A DNA stretch of 51,071 bases from a virus. This document shows, one piece after another, positions 1 to 6,756 of this stretch; within the stretch, counting starts at the first letter, position 1; the number at the start of each line of letters is the position of its first letter. The DNA is taken from positions 1-51,071 of IMG/VR virus record IMGVR_UViG_3300020442_002506; one strand, written 5' to 3'. The position numbers and the translations under genes are program-made. The notes under the pieces were generated by a model, which did not search any database, was not told the origin of the DNA, and saw only the letters and a program-made list of their open reading frames with translations.

Positions 1-326
1 TCTTCTGTCTTCTCTTCAGTTTCCGCAACTACTTCCTGACCTTCCTCTGCCTCAGTTTCCTCAGCATACTTAGGTGCCTTGGGCATTGGTTCAGCAGGTT
101 TAGCACCCTTATTAACGATATCCTTTACTGTTGCCAGTGAAGGAGTCTTAAGGGCAGCCGAGTTATCGTCGGGCTTATAGTTCTCAGGAGTAGGACCACC
201 AAGATCTTCTACCTGTGCTTGAGCAGCAGTATAAGATGCTTTCTTGGAGGTATCCATGGGGTCAGCGGCTTTCGCACCCCTTGTTACGGGATTTTCCATT
301 TCTTGTAATTCGTTACCAGCGGACAT
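1..326 (-). CDS. gp22: Prohead core scaffold protein gp22 (5' part, runs off the window)
   Basis: The reading frame opens at an ATG at 326 and stays open to the window edge, giving 108 residues of an acidic, Ala/Pro/Glu-rich, low-complexity protein. It lies directly after the gp21 protease, the T4 position of gp22, which forms the internal scaffold of the prohead and is cleaved by gp21 during maturation. The motif LGGPTPENYKPDD near residues 42-54 is one I associate with gp22 of marine T4-like phages. GAKAADPM and GAKPAEPM form a degenerate internal repeat. A GGAG sequence upstream of the ATG is a plausible ribosome binding site, and two overlapping late-promoter octamers lie 40-50 nt upstream. 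The call rests on synteny and composition. The C-terminal part and the downstream capsid gene are outside the window. Confidence 0.82.
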   Translation of the reverse strand, partial: MSAGNELQEMENPVTRGAKAADPMDTSKKASYTAAQAQVEDLGGPTPENYKPDDNSAALKTPSLATVKDIVNKGAKPAEPMPKAPKYAEETEAEEGQEVVAETEEKTE

Positions 327-364
327 TTTTCGGTTTCTCCGATTATTAGACTAGTGATAATCTG

Positions 365-376
365 TATTTATTTATT
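365..376 (-). promoter_or_regulatory. Late promoter (overlapping AATAAATA pair) for gp22
   Basis: On the minus strand AATAAATA occurs twice in overlapping register (369-376 and 365-372), close to the T4 late consensus TATAAATA. It directly follows the gp21 stop codon and lies about 40 nt upstream of the gp22 start. Confidence 0.6.
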
Positions 377-379
377 ATT

Positions 380-1030
380 TCAGAGATTTAATAAGAAATT
401 TTGAAACAAATTTAATTTGTTTTCTTCAAGTCGTCTCTGATCGACAAGAGTATTAATTGTCTTATAGGTTTTTTCCGCGTATTTTTCACGGAGAATGCCT
501 CCATCCCAGACCCAATCCTTACCTTCCATGATGCCGTTTACAAAAGCATCTGGAGCAGAAGGATCGGCAACGATATCAGCAGCAGTGGCAAGCATAAAAT
601 CTTCACCAACTACTTTGACACCATTACGGTCTTCTCTCAGAGAACCCATGCCTCTGGAAGAAACACCAAGTTTGACACCTTCATCGAGAAGGGACTTGGC
701 AATTGTTCCCATTGGTGTAGACAAAATTTGTGCTCTACCAATGAAATTTGAACCTTCTTGTCTTAGAGAGGTAATCTTGTGGGAAACACGATCAAGATTA
801 ATCGTAGGACCATCAGGATGACCAAGTTCTCCAAGAGCACGACCCTTTCCAACAAACTGTTCGTTATAACGACCAACCTCTTTAGCAAGAGTGTCAGAAG
901 GATACATTCTGCCATTACGATTCTTGATGTCTCCCTGTAGGAATACACCTTCAATGTAGAGGCTCTTTTTACCGTTACGTTGTTCGACGATAACCTCTAC
1001 GTTTTCGATTTCCTCTCTAATAAGTTTCAT
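380..1030 (-). CDS. gp21: Prohead core scaffold and protease gp21
   Basis: This 216-aa protein is the serine-type prohead protease of T4-like phages. It is assembled into the core and cleaves scaffold, capsid and internal proteins before DNA packaging. Family hallmarks are visible: the N-terminal block with YIEGVFLQGD and NRNGRMYP (residues 25-44), GELGHPDGP with the candidate catalytic His71, and LGVSSRGMGSL (121-131) with the catalytic Ser at 124 or 125. The length matches T4 gp21 (212 aa). It starts at ATG 1030, 33 nt after the stop of the preceding 91-aa gene. A CATAAATA late-promoter octamer lies in that gap. The placement between the gp67-type core genes and gp22 supports the identification strongly. 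Confidence 0.95.
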   Translation of the reverse strand: MKLIREEIENVEVIVEQRNGKKSLYIEGVFLQGDIKNRNGRMYPSDTLAKEVGRYNEQFVGKGRALGELGHPDGPTINLDRVSHKITSLRQEGSNFIGRAQILSTPMGTIAKSLLDEGVKLGVSSRGMGSLREDRNGVKVVGEDFMLATAADIVADPSAPDAFVNGIMEGKDWVWDGGILREKYAEKTYKTINTLVDQRRLEENKLNLFQNFLLNL

Positions 1031-1054
1031 CTTGTTCTGGGATCCCTATCTTTT

Positions 1055-1062
1055 TATTTATG
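1055..1062 (-). promoter_or_regulatory. Late promoter (CATAAATA) for gp21
   Basis: CATAAATA on the minus strand differs from the T4 late consensus TATAAATA only in the first base. It starts immediately after the TAA stop of the upstream 91-aa gene and lies 25 nt before the gp21 ATG. Confidence 0.6.
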
Positions 1063-1338
1063 TTAACCTTCAACTGTGACAGCTGTTCCGTAGGTAACGT
1101 TGCAACGAATATATTGATCTTTCTCTTTTACGAGATAGAGAGTTTCGTTATATCCAATAACATGTGACGCTACTAAAGTTGTATTGGTAGAATCATAAAC
1201 ATAAAGAAACTGAGCCACACCATAACAAGTCAATCTAACAAGACTTGATTCAATGAGAACACCAGATGTGTTCACATATGTACTTGTGGCGGACTTGAGT
1301 TTTACGACACCACCAGCGTCATTTCCGTAAAGTGCCAT
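1063..1338 (-). CDS. Small beta-rich protein (91 aa), probable virion component, paralogue of its neighbour
   Basis: I do not recognise a named family. The 91-aa product is Ser/Thr/Val-rich and should be all beta, without membrane or signal segments. Its C-terminal half (ETLYLVKEKDQYIRCN, about residues 65-80) resembles the ENMIIKKDPAQFLYGN segment of the preceding 90-aa protein and the NPIIIRKEHTDLIYST segment of the 92-aa protein encoded at 8415-8693. The three look like diverged copies of one small domain. Its start and the preceding gene's boundary coincide at 1338, so the two are probably translationally coupled. Its position among prohead genes, with a gp21 late promoter following, suggests a head-associated decoration or accessory role, which is inference only. 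Confidence 0.7.
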   Translation of the reverse strand: MALYGNDAGGVVKLKSATSTYVNTSGVLIESSLVRLTCYGVAQFLYVYDSTNTTLVASHVIGYNETLYLVKEKDQYIRCNVTYGTAVTVEG

Positions 1339-1610
1339 TATGGATGAGGTGCGACAGATACAAAATAAAGGTTACTGCTATTTCCGTAAAGAAATTGAGC
1401 AGGATCCTTTTTGATAATCATATTCTCGTAAGGATTGACATAAGATTGTGTTACGGCAGATCCACCGGCAGTATCTCTAACTTCAATTTGTGTGAGACTG
1501 CCACCAGCGTTAGATACTCGAACATATCTTGCACCAACTCCGTTGGCATCTGGTACTGTAGTTACGGTTCCACCACCTTGAGCATATGTTCCTAAAAGTT
1601 TAACTTTCAT
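1338..1610 (-). CDS. Small beta-rich protein (90 aa), paralogue of the 92-aa protein beside gp17
   Basis: No named family is recognised. The 90-aa protein shares a scattered but colinear pattern with the 92-aa protein at 8415-8693: TTVPDANGVGARY against TTVPGGDGVGAKY, then EVRDTAGG against EVRTGAG, an II[KR]K segment, and a VAPHP or VAPFG C-terminus. This indicates gene duplication within the structural region. The ATG at 1610 follows an AGGAG ribosome binding site that lies in the end of the preceding 35-aa gene. Lying between gp67 and gp21, it replaces nothing known from T4. A small virion or decoration protein is the simplest guess. Mass spectrometry of virions would settle it. Confidence 0.75.
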   Translation of the reverse strand: MKVKLLGTYAQGGGTVTTVPDANGVGARYVRVSNAGGSLTQIEVRDTAGGSAVTQSYVNPYENMIIKKDPAQFLYGNSSNLYFVSVAPHP

Positions 1611-1611
1611 T

Positions 1612-1719
1612 TTACTCCTCTACTACTGGTACACGCATAGATTCGTCATCCTCTTCAGTGGGAGGAGGTACTTCCTCTACTGGCACATGCATTGATGTAT
1701 CATCAATTTCTTCAGGCAT
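1612..1719 (-). CDS. 35-aa acidic peptide in the gp68 position, with an internal duplication
   Basis: A very short frame runs from ATG 1719 to TAA 1612. Its ATG overlaps the gp67 stop in a TAATG arrangement, and its own end carries the AGGAG ribosome binding site of the next gene, so it is tightly embedded in the operon. The peptide is acidic and is built of two similar units, DTSMHVPVEE and DESMRVPVVEE, joined by a PPPTEEDD linker. In T4 the slot between 67 and 21 holds gene 68, a 141-aa prohead core protein. This peptide could be a reduced core component, but I see no sequence similarity to prove it. It is supported by the overlaps and the repeat. Confidence 0.55.
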   Translation of the reverse strand: MPEEIDDTSMHVPVEEVPPPTEEDDESMRVPVVEE

Positions 1720-1910
1720 TACTCTTCCTCTTGTTGAGGTTCTGTTTCAATATTCTCTTCTTCAGATTCTCCATCAAAAAGAGAATTGGCAACTCCTGGT
1801 CTCAAAGCATCTACTCTTTCAGCAGCTTTGGTGAACAGAAGATCTTTAAGTTTGTCACTAATTTCAGATGCCGAAGAATCTGTAGCAATGAGGTCAATAA
1901 CTTCTTCCAT
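1719..1910 (-). CDS. gp67: Prohead core protein gp67-like (63 aa)
   Basis: This 63-aa protein follows the portal gene, as gene 67 does in T4, where the product (80 aa) is an internal prohead core component. The sequence fits: a short helical N-terminal part (MEEVIDLIATDSSASEISDKL), a middle with ALRPGVANSLF, and a strongly acidic Glu/Gln tail. A perfect TATAAATA late promoter lies 35 nt upstream and overlaps the portal stop codon. No strong Shine-Dalgarno sequence is evident. Identification rests on order, size and composition. Confidence 0.8.
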   Translation of the reverse strand: MEEVIDLIATDSSASEISDKLKDLLFTKAAERVDALRPGVANSLFDGESEEENIETEPQQEEE

Positions 1911-1944
1911 GATTTTGATTTATATCTAAAAGTTGACTAAAACT

Positions 1945-1952
1945 TATTTATA
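1945..1952 (-). promoter_or_regulatory. Late promoter (perfect TATAAATA) for gp67
   Basis: An exact match to the T4 late-promoter octamer on the minus strand. The TAA stop of the portal gene (1948-1950) lies inside it, so the promoter is built into the last codons of gp20. Confidence 0.75.
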
Positions 1953-3600
1953 TTGTACCTACATCTAGGTCAGTGTCTGTAATATCATTTCCTCTTTGCC
2001 TCAGATCTTCTTCTGGTGCTTGCTGTCCCATGGGATCCATGCCTGGTTCCATCTGAAGCATTTGTTCATTTGGATCTGGAATGATACCTCTTTCAATTTC
2101 ATCCTCAATCTGAGCATCAATTTCAAGAATTTCTGTATCCTTCTGTCTAAGAACTTTTCTACGAACATACTCAGTAGAATAATATCTACCAACGTAAGGT
2201 TCTACTTGCTGAAGAAGTGCCATTCTGTTGTTCATCAGCTCTGCTTCTTTCAGTTCAGCAAAGTGATTATCATAAAGATAATCGAATTGAATGTGCTCAG
2301 ACATTCTCTCCCAATCTTCAGGAGTACAAATATTTTTGAGGAGAAGTTGTGTCTTCAGCATATCCAAGAACAGATTGCTGAATCTCTTACGAAGTCTTCC
2401 TACAAACTTACTGAACCCAAGTTCATCACGGAGAATCTCAGAAGAACGTCCAAGGTTGAAACCATCACCAGAACCAGGCATTCTAGATTCTGGTACACCC
2501 AAAGATCTATAAAGTTTCTTCTGGAAGTATTCGATATCAGAGAGTTCACCCAAGTTCTGACCACCAGGTAGAGTGGTGATTTCAGTGCCACGTCCACCTT
2601 CTCTTCTAGGAAGCCAGAAGTCCTCCAGCATGGACATGTATTTTTTATCGTCACGAATCTCACCAGTGCTGGCATTATAAACCAACTTATTACGATAACG
2701 ATTCATTACGTCACGCAGATATTGTTCTGCCTTTACCTTAGGAAGATTGCCAACATCAATGTAGAAAATTCTACGCTCAGGTGCTCTACTCAAACGATAG
2801 ATAACCAGAGAGTCTTCAATCATTCTCAGTTGATTGAGAGACTTAGTTGCTTTCTGTAGATAAGATAGTACAGTGTGACGATTTCTATCAACCAGTCCAG
2901 ATGTACAATAAGAGATAGAATCTGGAGCAAACTTAACTCCCTTTGCTCCACCACCAGCAGAAGGAACTGTGGTTGGATAATTCATCTTTGGAGTATACAT
3001 GAAATACTCCTCAAGTTCAGGGAAGACTACCTTTTGGGCATCATCGACTCCCCTTACTTTGAAGATATCTGCTCTATCTTTATTTTGATTCTTTTCTTTT
3101 CTTACATACCTCATCTTCAGAGCATCGATATATCTCAGCTCTTGAATGCCATCCTGAGGTCTTTTGATATCAATTACTTTGTTGTAATAAATTCTTCCGT
3201 CAACATACCAGTTACGGAAGATCTCATGAGATTTTTTATCAAAGTCTAGAAGATCTTTGATGTGCTTGAATTCTTTTCTGATTTTATCTTTGATTCCATC
3301 ACTAGCATTCAAATTACTCAGATCAATCTCAACAGGAGAATCATCCAGGTCACTAACAATAGCTTCATTGATTACGTTTTCAATTGCTTGATCACACTCT
3401 GGATGGAGTGCCATCTCACGATATCTACGAATCAGTTCGTACTCACTTCTATAAACACCTTCAAAGTCAATTGTTTGGCTACCAAAAGCTGTTGAGACAT
3501 AAAAATCAGCCCCATCCTCGTTGGTAGGAGGAACGGGACTGATTACACTTTTTGATTTATCTTCGTTTTCCTCAATCGAAAAACCAAACAACCTTGCCAT
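1948..3600 (-). CDS. gp20: Portal vertex protein gp20
   Basis: This 550-aa protein is the dodecameric portal through which DNA is packaged and to which the neck attaches; T4 gp20 has 524 aa. It carries portal-family landmarks: YRSEYELIRRYREMALHPECDQAIENVINEAI (residues 46-77 in part), the YLRDVMNRYRNKLVYNASTGEIRDD block, and the GSGDGFNLGRSSEI segment typical of T4-like portals used for g20 surveys. The C-terminus is acidic and Met/Gln-rich. It lies between the tail tube gene and the prohead core genes, as in T4. A GATAAATA late promoter overlaps the stop codon of gp19 just upstream. There is no obvious Shine-Dalgarno sequence before ATG 3600. Confidence 0.97.
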   Translation of the reverse strand: MARLFGFSIEENEDKSKSVISPVPPTNEDGADFYVSTAFGSQTIDFEGVYRSEYELIRRYREMALHPECDQAIENVINEAIVSDLDDSPVEIDLSNLNASDGIKDKIRKEFKHIKDLLDFDKKSHEIFRNWYVDGRIYYNKVIDIKRPQDGIQELRYIDALKMRYVRKEKNQNKDRADIFKVRGVDDAQKVVFPELEEYFMYTPKMNYPTTVPSAGGGAKGVKFAPDSISYCTSGLVDRNRHTVLSYLQKATKSLNQLRMIEDSLVIYRLSRAPERRIFYIDVGNLPKVKAEQYLRDVMNRYRNKLVYNASTGEIRDDKKYMSMLEDFWLPRREGGRGTEITTLPGGQNLGELSDIEYFQKKLYRSLGVPESRMPGSGDGFNLGRSSEILRDELGFSKFVGRLRKRFSNLFLDMLKTQLLLKNICTPEDWERMSEHIQFDYLYDNHFAELKEAELMNNRMALLQQVEPYVGRYYSTEYVRRKVLRQKDTEILEIDAQIEDEIERGIIPDPNEQMLQMEPGMDPMGQQAPEEDLRQRGNDITDTDLDVGTI

Positions 3601-3625
3601 TTTAAAGTAATGCGTTCTATCTGAC

Positions 3626-3633
3626 TATTTATC
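3626..3633 (-). promoter_or_regulatory. Late promoter (GATAAATA) for gp20
   Basis: The minus-strand octamer overlaps the TGA stop of gp19 (3632-3634) and lies about 26 nt before the portal ATG. Confidence 0.6.
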
Positions 3634-4264
3634 AGACGATAGAACCACCATTTCCAGCAGCTTCCCACCACTGAACTTGGAGTTCAACAGTGAACTCTTC
3701 AATAGCATCGGTGTTATCGTAGTTCAGATCAATTGCAGAGACTGCTGTTGGGAAGATACCATGGAACTGATAACTTCTCAAAATTGGTTGATCTGTGCCA
3801 CTTTCTTGAGCACCACCACCACTGGTAACTGGAGCACGACCCAACTGATGAACAATAGCATCAGTTTGATAATCGATAGGATCTGTGTTACCAGAGTTAT
3901 CGGATACTTTGGCAACAGAGTTCATCCATCTTTCGAAGGAAGATCTGATTGCGAAGTCGGTATCGTTGATAACTGTGATTGTCCAAACATCAAATGTTCT
4001 GTCACCAGCAATCTTGAGATTACGTCCTCTGAAAGGAATGGTGATAGGTGTGATGTTAGATGCTGGGAGGTTTGCTCCCTTTACCAAGAATCTGGATTTG
4101 GAATCCAAGTCATTGACACTAGAGTCAACTACGTCATCTGGGAAAGTTAGTACAACCTCAAACAGATTAGGTCTGGCGATGCCGCCAGACAATCTGCTCT
4201 TGAATCTGTCGATAGTTCGATCAGCTGTCTTTGGGGGATTTTGTTGTTGAATTAAGTCTGCCAT
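3632..4264 (-). CDS. gp19: Tail tube protein gp19
   Basis: This 210-aa protein forms the hexameric rings of the inner tail tube. It is larger than T4 gp19 (163 aa). The N-terminal part (RFKSRLSGGIARPNLFEV) and the middle LPASNITPITIPFRGR block match the tube family of marine T4-like phages, in which the extra length is usual. The gene follows the sheath gene with a 20-nt gap containing an AGAGG ribosome binding site, and no separate late promoter is seen. The tube is therefore probably co-transcribed with the sheath, which would match their coupled assembly. Confidence 0.93.
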   Translation of the reverse strand: MADLIQQQNPPKTADRTIDRFKSRLSGGIARPNLFEVVLTFPDDVVDSSVNDLDSKSRFLVKGANLPASNITPITIPFRGRNLKIAGDRTFDVWTITVINDTDFAIRSSFERWMNSVAKVSDNSGNTDPIDYQTDAIVHQLGRAPVTSGGGAQESGTDQPILRSYQFHGIFPTAVSAIDLNYDNTDAIEEFTVELQVQWWEAAGNGGSIV

Positions 4265-4284
4265 CGGTTTGTTACCTCTTTAGA

Positions 4285-6447
4285 TTAAACTCCGAGAACT
4301 TCCTCAAAGCTGACACCCGTGCGAGTGGCAACGAAGGTCAGACCGATGAAGTTAATCGAACGTGCGGGTTTGATGTAAATATCGGCAACAAATTCATTGT
4401 TATCGATGACCGCAGCTGTGTTGTTTGTTTCATCACACTTGACTACAAAGTCAGTGATGCCTCTCTTTGCTTGAACATCACGAAGGAAAGGTTCAACGAT
4501 GCTAACAAAGTTTGTTCTTGTAATCTCATCATTAAACTCAAACATCTGATCTCTGGCAGCAGCAGAAATTGCTCTTTCCAGATAGATGAACAAACGACGA
4601 ACGTTAATTCTATCGAAGGCAGATGCCCTTGCCAGTCCTGTCTTATCACCGAACAGAACGATACCAGAACCAGGTGAGAAGATGACTGGGTTTACTCTAT
4701 TTGAGTAAAGAACGTCTCTCTGTGACTTGGTTGGGTTGTATGCCAACTTGACGGCATTCAGAATAGATCCTCTTTGTGTTCCAGCAGGTGAGAACCAAGG
4801 GAAGTTGTTGACATCGTTTCTAGCACAAATGCCAGCAATGTCACCATTCAATGGAACATATCTGAATGTATCGGCAAATCTATCATAAGTGTACTTGTAA
4901 GAACTATCAAATACAGCATACGAAGATGAAGGAATAGCAGAGAAGTAACTTACCAGATTATCAGTGATGGTAGAAGAATTGTTCAATGAAACACTAGCAC
5001 CATCAGATAAGAATGCCTGACGATAAGGAGAAACAAATGCTACAGCATCTTGTCTTTCCTCAGCAAGAGCAATAATCTTACTGGCAATTGCTTGTGTCTC
5101 TTCTTTACCATGAGCACCAGATCCCATCAGAAGGAAATCGATGTCAAAGGTATCAGGATTTTCGAAGAGATCGTATCCAGCAGAAAGATCACCTACGTTT
5201 ACCGAGAGTCCACCAGTTGTACTAATACCAACTGTATTACCATAATCTCTACCACTACTGATGCCTAAAGTTGAGTTACCGTAAACATCAAATGGTCGGT
5301 TGCTAGATGTTTGATCCCATCCACCATCACCATACGTTGTGAATGTAGTGGCAGCAGCACCAGCACTAAATCCAGATGTGGTAACACCAGATGGTGCTGA
5401 ACCACCAAACAGATTGTCCGAATTAAACTGTAACCACGTTCTCCAATATTGTGGAGTTCCGGCAGAGAATTCAGCATCAGTTGCCTTGGACAGACTCAAA
5501 TGCTTCTCTAGCAGAGTTCCAGCATTTCCACTTACTTTTCCGAGATCATCATAAACGACGATGTGAAGTTCGTCATTTCTTGCACCGCGGGCAGCAGCAT
5601 AACTTGTGGTTGTTGGTCTTTCAACCAATCTATTCCACTTGACATTTCCACTTGTCAGTTCAATCTCTTGCTGATCAAACCAGTCTACCTGACTAGTGTA
5701 GGATGCGGTTGTTACAGCACCACCAACGCTAGAAACGTATAGGTCTGTTGTACCAGTACCAGCAAATCTGTAAGTGCCTCCAGGTGTATAATCCTTAGCA
5801 GAGACAATTCCAGCAGCGGAAACGTGAGCAACAAACTTAACGTCTATAGAACCAGTTCCTACTCCTGTGATGATACCTTTAAAGTAACCATCCAAAGCAG
5901 AAGTTGTACCAACACCAGGAACAACAGTGTTAGCAGGAACTGCCTGAGTAACACCCATTCCAACTTCGACACCCTGACCATCGAATCCAGATAAAGTCTG
6001 ATCTGCTTTGCCGTCAATAAGGGCAATCTTTAGACCGTTTGACCATGATCCGGGGTTCTTGGCAACAAATGTTTTGCCAGAAATAATATTTGAATCATAT
6101 CCCTGATTCACATAATCATCATTACTCTTAATTTTGATAGAACTTGCTGTCCCAACGTATCCGTTGTATAGTCCATCGTTGTCTGATCTTACTACTCTTA
6201 ATACCCCACCATAGGCAAGATAAGATGAAGCAGTATACCAATATTCGTATTGATTATTGGCACCGTATGGTTCACCGAAATTGTTAAGCAGATCTGCTTC
6301 AGTTTCGACTAATGTTGGAATTTCTACTGGTCCTTTGGCGAAAGGAGCAACAAGTCCACCAGACTTGTCAGAAGTAGGATCAACTCTCCCTGAGGTGAGG
6401 TCTACTTCTCTTACGACAATACCAGGAGATGCTAAATTCAGCGGCAT
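4285..6447 (-). CDS. gp18: Tail sheath protein gp18
   Basis: This 720-aa protein polymerises around the tube and contracts on infection; T4 gp18 has 659 aa. The N-terminus (LASPGIVVREVDLT, then VGPFAKGP-like text) and the C-terminal half are typical of sheaths: IALAEERQDAVAFVSPYR, DGSWKY-like YKYTYDRFADTFRYVPLNGD, SPAGTQRG, NPVIFSPGSGIVLFGDKT and the closing SINFIGLTFVATRTGVSFEEV. The central, less conserved part (about residues 110-400) is the domain exposed on the tail surface. A GGAGA ribosome binding site precedes ATG 6447, and an AATAAATA late promoter lies 37 nt upstream. It is followed by gp19, as in T4. Confidence 0.97.
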   Translation of the reverse strand: MPLNLASPGIVVREVDLTSGRVDPTSDKSGGLVAPFAKGPVEIPTLVETEADLLNNFGEPYGANNQYEYWYTASSYLAYGGVLRVVRSDNDGLYNGYVGTASSIKIKSNDDYVNQGYDSNIISGKTFVAKNPGSWSNGLKIALIDGKADQTLSGFDGQGVEVGMGVTQAVPANTVVPGVGTTSALDGYFKGIITGVGTGSIDVKFVAHVSAAGIVSAKDYTPGGTYRFAGTGTTDLYVSSVGGAVTTASYTSQVDWFDQQEIELTSGNVKWNRLVERPTTTSYAAARGARNDELHIVVYDDLGKVSGNAGTLLEKHLSLSKATDAEFSAGTPQYWRTWLQFNSDNLFGGSAPSGVTTSGFSAGAAATTFTTYGDGGWDQTSSNRPFDVYGNSTLGISSGRDYGNTVGISTTGGLSVNVGDLSAGYDLFENPDTFDIDFLLMGSGAHGKEETQAIASKIIALAEERQDAVAFVSPYRQAFLSDGASVSLNNSSTITDNLVSYFSAIPSSSYAVFDSSYKYTYDRFADTFRYVPLNGDIAGICARNDVNNFPWFSPAGTQRGSILNAVKLAYNPTKSQRDVLYSNRVNPVIFSPGSGIVLFGDKTGLARASAFDRINVRRLFIYLERAISAAARDQMFEFNDEITRTNFVSIVEPFLRDVQAKRGITDFVVKCDETNNTAAVIDNNEFVADIYIKPARSINFIGLTFVATRTGVSFEEVLGV

Positions 6448-6483
6448 CTTTCTCTCCTTATGAAATCCAAATAATGCTAGAGT

Positions 6484-6491
6484 TATTTATT
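6484..6491 (-). promoter_or_regulatory. Late promoter (AATAAATA) for gp18 and gp19
   Basis: The minus-strand octamer lies in the 84-nt gap between the small zinc-binding gene and the sheath gene, 37 nt before the gp18 ATG. It is the only late-promoter-like site seen for the sheath and tube pair. Confidence 0.6.
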
Positions 6492-6531
6492 ATTCGCTAT
6501 GTTTACGATGGGGAAACAGTGAGTGAACAGT

Positions 6532-6756
6532 TTACCAATCAGGATATTCCCAATGTACAGTCGGTGTCTTATTTTTCCTAGAATCTGTGATTCTTTTTAT
6601 CGTACATTTTTTACATTCGTAAGAATATGCTGATGGACCGGTTCCTCTCCTTGTTTTGTAAAACTCAGAGATGAGATCTTTAGTTAGATGACATGTCCTA
6701 CACTGCCTATTCTGAAATATTAAGTGTTCTAAAGAAAACTCTTCATCAAAATCCAT
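6532..6756 (-). CDS. Small zinc-ribbon-like protein (endonuclease VII-type cysteine motif)
   Basis: The preferred start is ATG 6756, which overlaps the gp17 stop codon as TAATG. A GTG 15 nt upstream would add five residues. The 74-aa product has two CxxC pairs (Cys19/22 in RQCRTCHLTKD and Cys48/51 in YECKKCTIKR), with SEFYKTRRGTG between them. This C-x2-C-x3-K...F-Y...Y-x2-C-x2-C arrangement is found in many phage zinc-binding proteins, including domains next to recombination endonuclease VII. No catalytic HNH core follows, so a nuclease activity cannot be claimed. Its overlap with the terminase gene suggests a packaging-associated nucleic-acid-binding role, which is inference. Confidence 0.72.
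   Translation of the reverse strand: MDFDEEFSLEHLIFQNRQCRTCHLTKDLISEFYKTRRGTGPSAYSYECKKCTIKRITDSRKNKTPTVHWEYPDW

Noticed and set aside
1996-2571. Plus-strand frame of 191 codons opposite the portal gene
   Set aside because: It is a shadow of gp20. Its composition (Phe, Ile and Ser-rich) reflects reverse-strand codon bias rather than a protein.
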